In this document: positions 8,152 to 16,128 of the stretch, in pieces
How positions within the stretch are numbered: position 1 is the first letter of the stretch
Layout: each line of letters opens with the position of its first letter
NCBI GenBank assembly: GCA_038239195.1
Contig: JBBSEZ010000019.1
Location: 1 to 43,605, forward strand
Direction of reading: 5' to 3'
From: JBBSEZ01 sp038239195
GTDB lineage: Bacteria > Planctomycetota > Planctomycetia > Gemmatales > Gemmataceae
DNA length: 43,605 bases
The notes under the pieces: model-generated
The model's input: only the letters and a program-made list of their open reading frames with translations
What the model was told of the DNA's origin: nothing
The model's database searches: none
Program-made: the position numbers and the translations under genes

Positions 8152-9396
8152 ATGACGTCTGTCTATCACCTTATCACCCTGTCACCTTGTCACCTTGTCA
8201 CCTTGTCACCTTGTCACCCTGTCACCTTGTCATCCGCAGTCCTCGGAGGAGCGGCCTGCCTGGGCCACCTCGTTCTGATGATTGGGAGCCACAACTGGTT
8301 CTACGGCTTGCGCCTGCCCAAGCAGATGGGCGACGTCGTCCACGGGGCCCATGCTTTGCTCGTGCTTGCCTTCCCGGCTCTGCTCGTCTGGGCCTGGGGG
8401 CCTTCTCTCGACGGAGTTTTCGACCTCGCGTCGGCCCCCGTGTGGCAACTCGTCGTCGCCGGGTACGTTGGCCTGTGCGCGCTTACGGCCTGCGTCTGGT
8501 TGCCGGCGGTGACGGCCTACCGCCTGCTGCGCCGCGAGCCGGTCCTGGAACTGCGGGTGCGCGCCATCGACGTGGCGAAGGAACTGGGACACAAGCCGAT
8601 CGGTCAGGACAAGCACCGCTGGCTGACGCTCCTGCCGGGCAACCAGGCGTTTCAGCTTGAGCTGATCGAGCGCACGCTGGCGCCGGCCCGGCTCCCGGTC
8701 GAGTGGGACGGGCTCACGATCTTGCACCTCAGCGATCTCCATTTGAAGGGCACGCCGAGCCGGGAGTATTATCGCTACGTCACCGACCGCTGCGCCGAGT
8801 GGGCCCCCGACCTCGTGGCGATCACAGGAGACGTCGCCGATAGCTGGAAGCACCATACGTGGATCGTCCCCGTCCTCGGTCGGCTGCGCTGGCAGGTGGC
8901 CGCCTTCGCCATCCTGGGCAATCACGACTACTGGTATGACGCGCCGCTCATCCGCCGCCGGCTGCGCAAGCTGCGCATGAACGTCCTGAGCAACGCCTGG
9001 CAGCAGATCGAGGTGCGCGGCCGGCCTCTCGTGGTCATCGGTCACGAGGGGCCCTGGGCGCTGCCGGCGCCCGACCTGACGGGCTGCCCCGAGGGGCCGT
9101 TCCGGCTGCTCCTCAGCCACACGCCCGACAACGTCGCCTGGGCCCGGCGGGCGAAGGTCGATCTGATGCTGAGCGGGCACGTGCATGGCGGACAGGTGCG
9201 CGTTCCGCCGTTCGGCTCCATCCTGGTGCCGAGTCGGTATGGTCGGCGCTACGATTGCGGGACGTTCGACGTGCCGCCCACGCTGTTGCAGGTGAGCCGG
9301 GGACTGAGCGGGGAGCATCAGGTGCGCTACCTGTGCCGGCCCGAGGTGACGCTGCTGAGGCTGCGCGCGCCCGCTCGGGGCGTTCTTCCCGTTTAG
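8152..9396 (+). CDS. Membrane-anchored metallophosphoesterase
   Basis: Up to 414 residues. The C-terminal two thirds hold all calcineurin-type motifs: ILHLSDLHLK, ITGDVADSW, ILGNHDYWYD, LLLSHTPDN and LMLSGHVHGGQ. This is a di-metal phosphoesterase of the YkuE/LpxH-like group, which acts on phospholipid or nucleotide phosphoesters. Two or three hydrophobic segments in the first 130 residues anchor it. The start is uncertain. ATG 8152 has GGAG 7 nt upstream but makes residues 5-28 a translation of the octamer repeat. TTG 8227, or a later codon such as the ATG before IGSHNW, would avoid it. Stop codon TAG lies inside a dispersed repeat (9391-9412). Confidence 0.85.
   Translation: MTSVYHLITLSPCHLVTLSPCHPVTLSSAVLGGAACLGHLVLMIGSHNWFYGLRLPKQMGDVVHGAHALLVLAFPALLVWAWGPSLDGVFDLASAPVWQLVVAGYVGLCALTACVWLPAVTAYRLLRREPVLELRVRAIDVAKELGHKPIGQDKHRWLTLLPGNQAFQLELIERTLAPARLPVEWDGLTILHLSDLHLKGTPSREYYRYVTDRCAEWAPDLVAITGDVADSWKHHTWIVPVLGRLRWQVAAFAILGNHDYWYDAPLIRRRLRKLRMNVLSNAWQQIEVRGRPLVVIGHEGPWALPAPDLTGCPEGPFRLLLSHTPDNVAWARRAKVDLMLSGHVHGGQVRVPPFGSILVPSRYGRRYDCGTFDVPPTLLQVSRGLSGEHQVRYLCRPEVTLLRLRAPARGVLPV
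8164..8235 (+). repeat. Octanucleotide tandem repeat (TGTCACCT), nine units
   Basis: Nine consecutive 8-nt units from TATCACCT through TGTCATCC, with TGTCACCT as the commonest. The array lies just inside the longest reading of the metallophosphoesterase gene. Because 8 is not a multiple of 3, gain or loss of a unit would shift the reading frame of anything translated through it. There are no spacers, so this is not a CRISPR. Confidence 0.9.
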
Positions 9397-9416
9397 CGAC
9401 GCTTCGAAGAAGCGTG
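9391..9416. repeat. Dispersed 22-nt repeat, copy 1, forming a hairpin
   Basis: GTTTAGCGACGCTTCG followed by AAGAAG (9391-9412). The reverse complement occurs at 14134-14155 with one mismatch. ACGCTTC and GAAGCGT (9400-9416) form a 7-bp hairpin with a 3-nt loop. Both copies start at the 3' end of a gene. Confidence 0.75.
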
Positions 9417-9434
9417 CGGCCAAGGAGGCAGAGC

Positions 9435-12400
9435 ATGGCCAACCTCACCGAGCAGCAGCGGCGCGCCGTCACCACGCGCGACGTCTCCGTCGTGCTCTCC
9501 TCGGGGGCGGGCTGCGGCAAGACCCACGTGCTGACCGAGCGCTACCTTTCACACCTGCGCGCCGACGGCGCCGAGGTCGGGCAAATCGTCGCCATCACCT
9601 TCACGGAGCGCGCCGCCCGGCAGATGCGCCGGCGCATCCGCCAGGCGATCGGCGCCCACCTCCGCGGCGCCGCGACCGACGAGGAGGCCGAGACGTGGGC
9701 ACGGCACCTGCGCGCCATGGAGTCGGCGCCGATCAGCACCATCCACGCCTTTTGCGGGACCCTGTTGCGCCAGCACGCCATCGAGGCGGGGATCGACCCG
9801 CGTTTCGACGTCCTCGAAGGCGTGCTCGCGATCAACCTGGAGTCCGAGGCGTCGAGCGCCTGTCTGCAACGCCTGCTGACCGCGCAGGTCCAGGCCGGCG
9901 AAGACCTGCGCCAACTCGTGCTGCTGTATGGCTGGCGCGCCGTCGGCGAGGGCGTGTCGCACCTGCTCGACGCCTCGGACGAGCGCGCCTGGCAGCAATG
10001 GCTCGACGCGCCCGCCGAGAAGATCGCGAACGAGTGGGTCAGGCACGCCCGCGAGGTGCTCCTGCCGCGCCACGTCGCCTTTCTGCTCAGCTCGCGCCCC
10101 GCGCTGGCGCGCGTCGTTCCCCTGCTGCGAGCCCATCCGCCGCTGCCGGGGCCGATGACAGAAAACGTCGCTCTCCTTCTCCGGGAACTGCCGAACCTGG
10201 CCCAGGCGGCCGACCTCGGGGCGGCGGTGAAGGCGCTGGCGGAGGCCGCCAAGGTCGGGCGCGTGGGCGCCAGGGCGTGGCCCGACCCGGACGTCTACGA
10301 ACAGATCAAGAAGGCGTTTGAAGAGTTTCGCGAGGACCTGCGCGGCCGGGGGCTGGAGCGCTTCGCCGACCCGGGAGAGGGGCTCGAAGCGGCGGTGGAG
10401 GTGGGGAGGCGGCTGCTGAACGTGACGAGTGAGGTGAGGCGGGCCTACGGCGACCGCAAGCATTCGCACGGCGTCGTCGATTTTCAGGACCTGCTGGTGC
10501 TGGCCCGCGACCTGCTGCGCGACCGGGCCGAGGTGCGCGCCCGACTGCAAAACCGCTACCGCTTCCTTCTCATCGACGAGCTCCAGGACACCGACCCGGT
10601 GCAGATGGAGCTCGTCGAGTACCTGTGTGGCGCCGGGCTCACGGCGGGACGACTGTTCGCGGTCGGCGACCATTCGCAGTCGATTTATCGCTTTCGCGGC
10701 GCCGACGCCTCGCTCTTTCAGGGCCTGCGCCGCCGCATGTCGCACGACGGCCGGCAGGGGCTTACGGTCAACTTCCGCAGCCAGCCCGCCGTCCTCGATT
10801 TCGTCAACGCCCTGCTCGGCAAGGCGCTGACCGACTACGAGCCACTGGTCGCGTTTGAGCCCCAGGTGAATCCGGGGCCGTGCGTGGAATTTCTGTGGTC
10901 GCCGAGGCCCGACGGCGCCAGCGTCGGCGAGGCGCGCATGGTCGAGGCAGGCTGGATCGCTAGCCGAATCGCGGCCATGATCGGGCGCGAGGAGCTCGTC
11001 GTGGAGCGCGAGGGCCCTGCGAAGCAAGGCGAGCTCCGGCCGGTGCGCGCCGGCGACGTGGTGCTGCTGTTTCGAGCGATGAGCAACGTCCACCTCTACG
11101 AGTCCGCCCTGCGGAGCGCCGGCCTCGATTACTACCTGGTTGGCGGCCGCGCCTTCTTTGCCCAGCAGGAGATCTACGACATCCTCAATTTGCTGCGGGC
11201 ACTGGAAAACCCGCAGGACGCCGTCAGCCTCGCGGGGGCCCTGCGCTCGCCGTTCTGCTGCGTTAGCGACGAGGGGCTGTTCGTCCTGAGCCGGCACCCT
11301 GGCGGGATGTGGGCGGGGCTCCTCGACCCGGCGACCGAGGATACGCTGCCGCACAATCAGCTCGATGCCGTGCGTCGGGCACGCGCCAACCTCCAGCGCT
11401 GGCGCGAGCGGAAGGATCGGCTGCCGATCGCCCTGCTGCTTGGGGAACTGTTCGCCGATTCGGGCTACGACGCGGCGACGCAGTTCGAGCACCTGGCCGA
11501 CCGCAAACTGGCCAACCTCTGGAAGCTGATCGACCTGGCGCGGACATTCGACCGGTCGGGGCTGTTCGGCCTGGCGGAGCTGATCGCCCGGCTGGGCGAC
11601 CTCGTGAAGAACCAGCCCCGGGAGGAGCAGGCGGCGACGCAGCCGGAGAACGCCAACGTGGTGCGCCTCATGAGCATCCACCAGGCCAAGGGGCTGGAGT
11701 TCCCCGTCGTGTTCGTCCCCGACCTGGCGGCCATCGGGGGCGGCTCCAGCCGGCCCATCGCGGAGTGGAGCGCGGGCCTCGGCTGCGTGGCGCGCTCGCC
11801 CGAGGAAGAGGACGCTCCTGCCTTTCCCGACTTCGCCTATCGGTTGTGGCAGGCGAACACCGATCTCGAAGAGTGGCACGAAGACCTGCGGACGCTCTAC
11901 GTCGCCTCCACCCGGCCGCGCGACTACCTCGTGCTCTCGGCCGCGCTGCCGGAGAAGTATCAACCCGTCGGGCCGTGGATGATGACGCTCGCCGAGCGCT
12001 TCGAGCTGACGTCCGGGCGTTGCCTGGCCGACGACGTGCCTCTCGTGCGCCGGCCATCGGTGTGCGTCCACGACGATTCGCGCCCCCCCCTCGCAGGGGC
12101 CGGGGCACCCAAGACGCGAGAGCGACCAAAGGTGGAGGGCGTGCTGGAGCTCCCCGCCGCGCCGCCGGCGCGGCGGGGCCCGCGATCGGTGGGGGTTGAG
12201 GAAGTCGAGGCGCGGTTGCAAGGCGCGGGCGGGCCGACTGAGCCGGCGCCCTCGAGCGTGGAACGCGTCGTGCGCGCGGTCCTGGGGCGCTGGGACTTCC
12301 GCGAGGCAGACGGCTGGCGGCCACTGCTGGCCGCGCTCTGCCCTGGCGCGGGCCCTCTGGCGCAGAACGGCGACAGCCGGGAGGCCGAGCGGTTGCTGGA

Positions 12401-12797
12401 GCGCCTGGCGCGCTCGGAGCTGCGCGGCCAGCTCGCCGGAGCGGTAGTCCTGCGGCGCGACGTGGAGTATCTGCTCCGAGTGGGCGAGGGGCTGCCGGCC
12501 GTGCTGGGGCGCATCGACCACCTGTGGCAGGACGAGGGCGGGCGCTGGAACGTGCTTTTCTTCCGATTCGAGCCCGGGGCCGCGGAGGTGCGGTGGAAGG
12601 AGCAACAGGTGCGGCTCGTGCTCGCGGCGGCGGCGCTGCGCCAGCAGATGGGGGCGTGGCCGCGGAGCGTGACGCTGTCACTTCCGCGCGACGGCAGCGC
12701 GGTGGCGCGGGCGGGGAGTCGGTTGCCGCATCGTTCGGTGCTCGCGGCCGTGGAGGGCGCGCTGGGAGAGATGATGCGGCAAGCGGTCGGGGAGTGA
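9435..12797 (+). CDS. UvrD/AddA-like DNA helicase with degenerate C-terminal nuclease
   Basis: 1120 residues from ATG 9435, which has AAGGAGG 7 nt upstream. Superfamily 1 motifs are complete: Walker A SGAGCGKTHV (Lys29), motif Ia ITFTERAARQM, motif II LLIDELQDTDPVQ (about 378-390), motif III VGDHSQSIYRFRGAD, motif V SIHQAKGLEFPVVF, motif VI LYVASTRPRDYLVL. Size and layout match AddA, the helicase-nuclease subunit of AddAB double-strand-break repair. The C-terminal part reads AVLGRIDHLWQDEGG then NVLFFRFEPG. In AddA the second stretch would carry the DYKT nuclease motif, which is not seen here. So this is probably a translocating helicase without nuclease activity. No AddB is adjacent. Confidence 0.9.
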   Translation: MANLTEQQRRAVTTRDVSVVLSSGAGCGKTHVLTERYLSHLRADGAEVGQIVAITFTERAARQMRRRIRQAIGAHLRGAATDEEAETWARHLRAMESAPISTIHAFCGTLLRQHAIEAGIDPRFDVLEGVLAINLESEASSACLQRLLTAQVQAGEDLRQLVLLYGWRAVGEGVSHLLDASDERAWQQWLDAPAEKIANEWVRHAREVLLPRHVAFLLSSRPALARVVPLLRAHPPLPGPMTENVALLLRELPNLAQAADLGAAVKALAEAAKVGRVGARAWPDPDVYEQIKKAFEEFREDLRGRGLERFADPGEGLEAAVEVGRRLLNVTSEVRRAYGDRKHSHGVVDFQDLLVLARDLLRDRAEVRARLQNRYRFLLIDELQDTDPVQMELVEYLCGAGLTAGRLFAVGDHSQSIYRFRGADASLFQGLRRRMSHDGRQGLTVNFRSQPAVLDFVNALLGKALTDYEPLVAFEPQVNPGPCVEFLWSPRPDGASVGEARMVEAGWIASRIAAMIGREELVVEREGPAKQGELRPVRAGDVVLLFRAMSNVHLYESALRSAGLDYYLVGGRAFFAQQEIYDILNLLRALENPQDAVSLAGALRSPFCCVSDEGLFVLSRHPGGMWAGLLDPATEDTLPHNQLDAVRRARANLQRWRERKDRLPIALLLGELFADSGYDAATQFEHLADRKLANLWKLIDLARTFDRSGLFGLAELIARLGDLVKNQPREEQAATQPENANVVRLMSIHQAKGLEFPVVFVPDLAAIGGGSSRPIAEWSAGLGCVARSPEEEDAPAFPDFAYRLWQANTDLEEWHEDLRTLYVASTRPRDYLVLSAALPEKYQPVGPWMMTLAERFELTSGRCLADDVPLVRRPSVCVHDDSRPPLAGAGAPKTRERPKVEGVLELPAAPPARRGPRSVGVEEVEARLQGAGGPTEPAPSSVERVVRAVLGRWDFREADGWRPLLAALCPGAGPLAQNGDSREAERLLERLARSELRGQLAGAVVLRRDVEYLLRVGEGLPAVLGRIDHLWQDEGGRWNVLFFRFEPGAAEVRWKEQQVRLVLAAAALRQQMGAWPRSVTLSLPRDGSAVARAGSRLPHRSVLAAVEGALGEMMRQAVGE

Positions 12798-12933
12798 GGG
12801 CGGCTTCCTCTTGAGCGCCGAACGCCATTGCTTTAGGATCTGCGCCATCGTGAGGGCATGGGCGCTCTGGCACGTGCCACCAAGACGCCCTTTTTCATCG
12901 AACCTGTGCAAAGCTGACCGGGAGAGCATGGTC

Positions 12934-13206
12934 ATGGCCAAGAAAACGACCTGTCCGATCACCCGAGCCGACTTCCGGGCCAAGGCCGCTCCGGTCAAGA
13001 TCACGATCGGCAATCAGGAGATGGACGCGGAAGTGAAAGAGTTCGCGACCGGGTCGCTCGGGTGGTATCTCAACGGGAAGATCACCCTGACCGTCAACGA
13101 GGTGCGCGTGCCGGTGCAGATCGGCCTTAACCTCACCATCGTCGGCAGCAAGGAATTGCCCAAGGACGCGGAAACGCCGGGCGCGCCAGCGTCGTCGGGA
13201 GAGTGA
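12934..13206 (+). CDS. Small conserved protein of unknown function
   Basis: 90 residues (MAKKTTCPITRADF...). Two ATGs are possible, 12928 and 12934. GGGAG at 12920-12924 is better spaced for 12934. The sequence is an alternating beta pattern (PVKITIGNQEMDAEVKEF, YLNGKITLTVNEVRVPVQIG) with a charged tail. It suggests a small beta-sandwich or barrel without signal peptide. No catalytic residues stand out. It lies between the helicase and the SUMF1-like gene in the same direction and may be co-transcribed with the latter, which starts 35 nt later. Confidence 0.7.
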   Translation: MAKKTTCPITRADFRAKAAPVKITIGNQEMDAEVKEFATGSLGWYLNGKITLTVNEVRVPVQIGLNLTIVGSKELPKDAETPGAPASSGE

Positions 13207-13241
13207 GGCAGTTCCTCTCACAAGAGCGAGGAGGGCTTCTG

Positions 13242-14126
13242 ATGGCGCGCCAGAGTGCCGGGTTGCTGGGCGGGGCGGTGCTGGCCTTCCTCGCCTGTGC
13301 CTTGGTGCACGTGCGGGCGGCCCCGGCGCCGCTGAAGCCGGCGCGCGACACGACCAACTCGATCGGGATGAAGTTCGTGCTGGTCCCCAAGGGCAAGTTC
13401 TTGATGGGGTCACCCAAGGAGGAAGGATCCCACAAGCCCGATGAGCACCAGCACGAGGTGGAGATCGTGCAGCCGTTCTACCTCGGCGCGCACGAGGTGA
13501 CGCAGGGCCAGTATCAGAAGGTGATGGGCAACAACCCCAGCCACTTCGCAGCGAGTGGGGCCGGCCGGGGACAGGTGGCGGGGCTGGACACCACGCGCTT
13601 TCCCGTGGACAGCGTCACCTGGCTCGAGGCGCAGGAGTTTTGCAAGAAGCTGGCCGCGTTGCCTCGGGAGGCGGCAGCGGGGAGGACGTATCGGCTGCCG
13701 ACGGAAGCGGAGTGGGAACATGCCTGCCGGGCCGGGTCGTCCGCGCCCTTCACCTGGGGGAAGTCCGCGACCTCGACGCAGGGCAATTTCGACGGAACGA
13801 GCCCCTACGGGGGGGCGCCGATCGGCCCGAACCTGCGCCGGACGACCGGAGTCGGCTCGTACAAATCGAACGCCTGGGGGCTCTACGACATGCACGGCAA
13901 CGTGCGCGAGTGGTGCGCCGACTTCTACGACAAGGACTATTACGCGAGCAGTCCGGCCAAGGCCCCGACGGGGCCGAAGAACGGCACGGCCCACTGCATG
14001 CGCGGCGGGGACTACAGCTTCCACCCCTGGGTGAGCCGCAGCGCCTTCCGCGGCTACAGCGAGCCGACGAGCCGGAACGATCGGTTCGGGTTTCGCGTCG
14101 CGTGTGCGACCGGAGGGAGGCGGTGA
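13242..14126 (+). CDS. Exported SUMF1/FGE-fold protein lacking the catalytic cysteines
   Basis: 294 residues from ATG 13242, with GGAGGG upstream. A signal peptide (LGGAVLAFLACALVHVRA) is followed by the formylglycine-generating-enzyme fold: SIGMKFVLVPKGKFLMGS, PFYLGAHEVTQGQYQKVMG, YRLPTEAEWEHACRAG, GLYDMHGNVREWCADFYD, RGGDYSFHPWVSRSAFRG and FGFRVAC. True FGE needs two cysteines in the RGG(S/D)... segment to bind copper. Here that segment has none, so it is probably not a sulfatase-maturing enzyme. Related copies serve as binding or structural domains in planctomycetes. A dispersed repeat covers its stop codon. Confidence 0.88.
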   Translation: MARQSAGLLGGAVLAFLACALVHVRAAPAPLKPARDTTNSIGMKFVLVPKGKFLMGSPKEEGSHKPDEHQHEVEIVQPFYLGAHEVTQGQYQKVMGNNPSHFAASGAGRGQVAGLDTTRFPVDSVTWLEAQEFCKKLAALPREAAAGRTYRLPTEAEWEHACRAGSSAPFTWGKSATSTQGNFDGTSPYGGAPIGPNLRRTTGVGSYKSNAWGLYDMHGNVREWCADFYDKDYYASSPAKAPTGPKNGTAHCMRGGDYSFHPWVSRSAFRGYSEPTSRNDRFGFRVACATGGRR

Positions 14127-14155
14127 GGCAACACTTCTGCGAAGCGTCGCTAAAC
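14122..14155. repeat. Composite of two dispersed repeats
   Basis: GGTGAGGCAAC at 14122-14132 also occurs exactly at 18463-18473 and 39357-39367. CTTCTGCGAAGCGTCGCTAA... at 14134-14155 is the reverse complement of 9391-9412 with one mismatch. The stop codon of the SUMF1-like gene lies inside the first. It sits between convergent genes. Confidence 0.75.
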
Positions 14156-14173
14156 CTTTCGGGGCCCTCGCGG

Positions 14174-14578
14174 TTACCCCGCTCTCTGGGCCGTCGCGCC
14201 GCGAATCAGTTCGCGCAGCCCACCGTCCTCGACGCGCAGGATGGCCTGCGAGTAGGGCAACCAGCAGCGCTGCCGGACGCTGCTTTCGGGGTAATTGTCC
14301 ACGGTCCCCGTCACCTGAAGCAGGAAGACGGCGACGTAGCAGGTGAAGCCGTCTTTTTCGTAGACGTAGCTGCCGATCGGCTCGGGCGAGAGCAAGCCCA
14401 TCAGCCCGGCTTCCTCCCAGGCTTCCTGGAGCGCCACTTCGCCGGCCGTCTTGCCCGGCTCCATGCAGCCCTTCGGCACGACCCACCGCTTGCCGCTGCG
14501 CGAGGCGACCAGGCAGACTTGCCCGCCCTTGATCGGGACAACGCCTGCCTGTCGGATCAAGCCCTGGAGCGTTGACAT
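14174..14578 (-). CDS. NUDIX hydrolase
   Basis: 134 residues from ATG 14578, with GGAGG 7 nt upstream. The NUDIX box is KGCMEPGKTAGEVALQEAW followed by EEAGL. The EE pair that binds metal is intact, while the upstream Glu of the consensus is Lys and the Arg of RE is Gln. The pattern PKG..EPGK resembles the diphosphoinositol-polyphosphate/Ap4A hydrolase branch. It probably hydrolyses a nucleoside diphosphate derivative in the cytoplasm. It is convergent with the SUMF1-like gene and divergent from the regulator at 14854. Confidence 0.85.
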   Translation of the reverse strand: MSTLQGLIRQAGVVPIKGGQVCLVASRSGKRWVVPKGCMEPGKTAGEVALQEAWEEAGLMGLLSPEPIGSYVYEKDGFTCYVAVFLLQVTGTVDNYPESSVRQRCWLPYSQAILRVEDGGLRELIRGATAQRAG

Positions 14579-14853
14579 GTGAGGGCCTCCACGAGGAACC
14601 ATCCCTATCCTCAGTCAGGATGGGGCAGCGCCACCCGCCGCGTCAAGCGGGCCCAGCGCCTTTTCATCCGAACTACACACTTTCCCTGCGTTACCGGAGG
14701 AGTTGTTCAGGGATCGTATACCGGATGCGAGCCTCGTTGTCCACGCGATTGTGGGAGGGGCTCGCCAAGCCGCAGGCCCTGTTCCGTTTCCCTCCCTCCC
14801 GCGCCGTGCTATAAGAGATACCGGGGAAGGGCGCGTCACGAGGGCGAACCGTC

Positions 14854-16128
14854 ATGCAGGCTGAGACCATCCTGATCGTCGATGACGAGGGCCCGGTTCG
14901 GCAGACGTTCCTCGACTGGCTCCAGGGCGCCGACCTGGGCTGCACGCTCCTCACGGCAAGCGGCGCCGAGGCCGCCCTCCAGATCGCCAACTCCCATCCC
15001 ATCGACCTCGCCATCCTCGACTGGAACCTCGGCGCCGGCAACGATGGCTTACAGCTCCTCGAAGACCTGATGCTGTTCAGCCCCGACGTCGTCGCCATCA
15101 TGATCACCGGCTACGCCCACCAGGCGACGCCTTTGACCGCCATGCGCATGGGCGTGCGCGATTACCTCGACAAGAACCACGATCTCGATCGGACCACCTT
15201 CCTGCGCGCCGTGATCAAACAACTGGACCGCATCCGCCCCGCCAGGCGCGAGCGGCGCGTCCGCGAGGGCCTCGAGGCGTTCCGGTCCGCCGTCGAAAAG
15301 GTACTGCCGCTCGTACAGACCGCCTCGGCCCTGCAAGGCGCGGTGCCCCTCCCGGCCGCGGTCAGCAGCCTGTTTCGCTTCCTCGTCCGCACCACGGGGG
15401 CTCGCGACGGCGCCCTGCTGACGCGAAGTTACGAAGCAGAGCGGGCGCCCCCCGAAATCTGCCGCGCCTACGACACGGCGGGGCAGCACCTCGACGTGGA
15501 GCTGGTGCCGTTCTCGCGCTCCCTCGCCGGCAGCGTGGTGGGGATGGAGGAGCCCGCGACGATGGAGCGGCTCGACCAGGCCGCCGCAGCCGGGGCGCTC
15601 GAGTTGCAGCCGTTCGAGAAGGGCCGCCGCTCGCTGCTGGCCGCCCCGCTCCGCGTTGCCCCCGGCTTGCAGGTGGTGCTGGAGTTATTCGACAAGCAGG
15701 GGCGCGACGGGCCGGTGGCCTTCACCGACGCCGACCGGCAACTCGCCCGCGCCGTCGCCGACTTCGGCAGCGACATGCTCGTGCAAGCCCTGGGCGAGCG
15801 GCAAATGTATCAGGTGCTCTTCGACGCCCTCACCGCCGCGCGCGACGTCAGCGACGAGGTGTCCCGTTCGATGAGGTCGGGCCCGCTGGCGCCGCCCCCC
15901 GGGCCAGAGTCCCCGCCGCCCGACGCGGTGCTCCAGCAGCTTCGCGCGACGCTGAGCGCGCAGACGGGGGGAGACCTCGACGCCGGCCCGACGTTGCGCC
16001 TGGCCGAGGCGATCCGGGTGCTCTCGCTGCGCTACGGGCCCCCGGCGATCGACCACTGCACCCGGCTGATCGAGGGCCTGCGCGGGCTCCTCGACGACGC
16101 GACCGGGAGCGGGGAGGCCAGGCCGTGA
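14854..16128 (+). CDS. Response regulator with receiver and GAF domains
   Basis: 424 residues from ATG 14854. An N-terminal receiver shows ILIVDDEGPV, phospho-acceptor Asp56 in LAILDWNLG, MITGY and a Lys in YLDKN. A charged linker leads to a GAF-like domain (about 165-315, with SLLAAPLRVAPGLQVVLELF), then a proline-rich linker and a short helical tail. There is no DNA-binding output. The stop codon overlaps the GTG of the subtilisin gene (GTGA), so the two are translated together and their products probably interact. A TATAAG element at 14810-14815 may be the -10 region, but no good -35 is seen. Confidence 0.85.
   Translation: MQAETILIVDDEGPVRQTFLDWLQGADLGCTLLTASGAEAALQIANSHPIDLAILDWNLGAGNDGLQLLEDLMLFSPDVVAIMITGYAHQATPLTAMRMGVRDYLDKNHDLDRTTFLRAVIKQLDRIRPARRERRVREGLEAFRSAVEKVLPLVQTASALQGAVPLPAAVSSLFRFLVRTTGARDGALLTRSYEAERAPPEICRAYDTAGQHLDVELVPFSRSLAGSVVGMEEPATMERLDQAAAAGALELQPFEKGRRSLLAAPLRVAPGLQVVLELFDKQGRDGPVAFTDADRQLARAVADFGSDMLVQALGERQMYQVLFDALTAARDVSDEVSRSMRSGPLAPPPGPESPPPDAVLQQLRATLSAQTGGDLDAGPTLRLAEAIRVLSLRYGPPAIDHCTRLIEGLRGLLDDATGSGEARP

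Noticed and set aside
8164..8235. Possible CRISPR array
   Set aside because: 8-nt units without spacers; a simple tandem repeat.
14579..14853. Small plus-strand ORFs starting near 14572-14579
   Set aside because: They lie in the divergent promoter region of the NUDIX and regulator genes and show no coding features.
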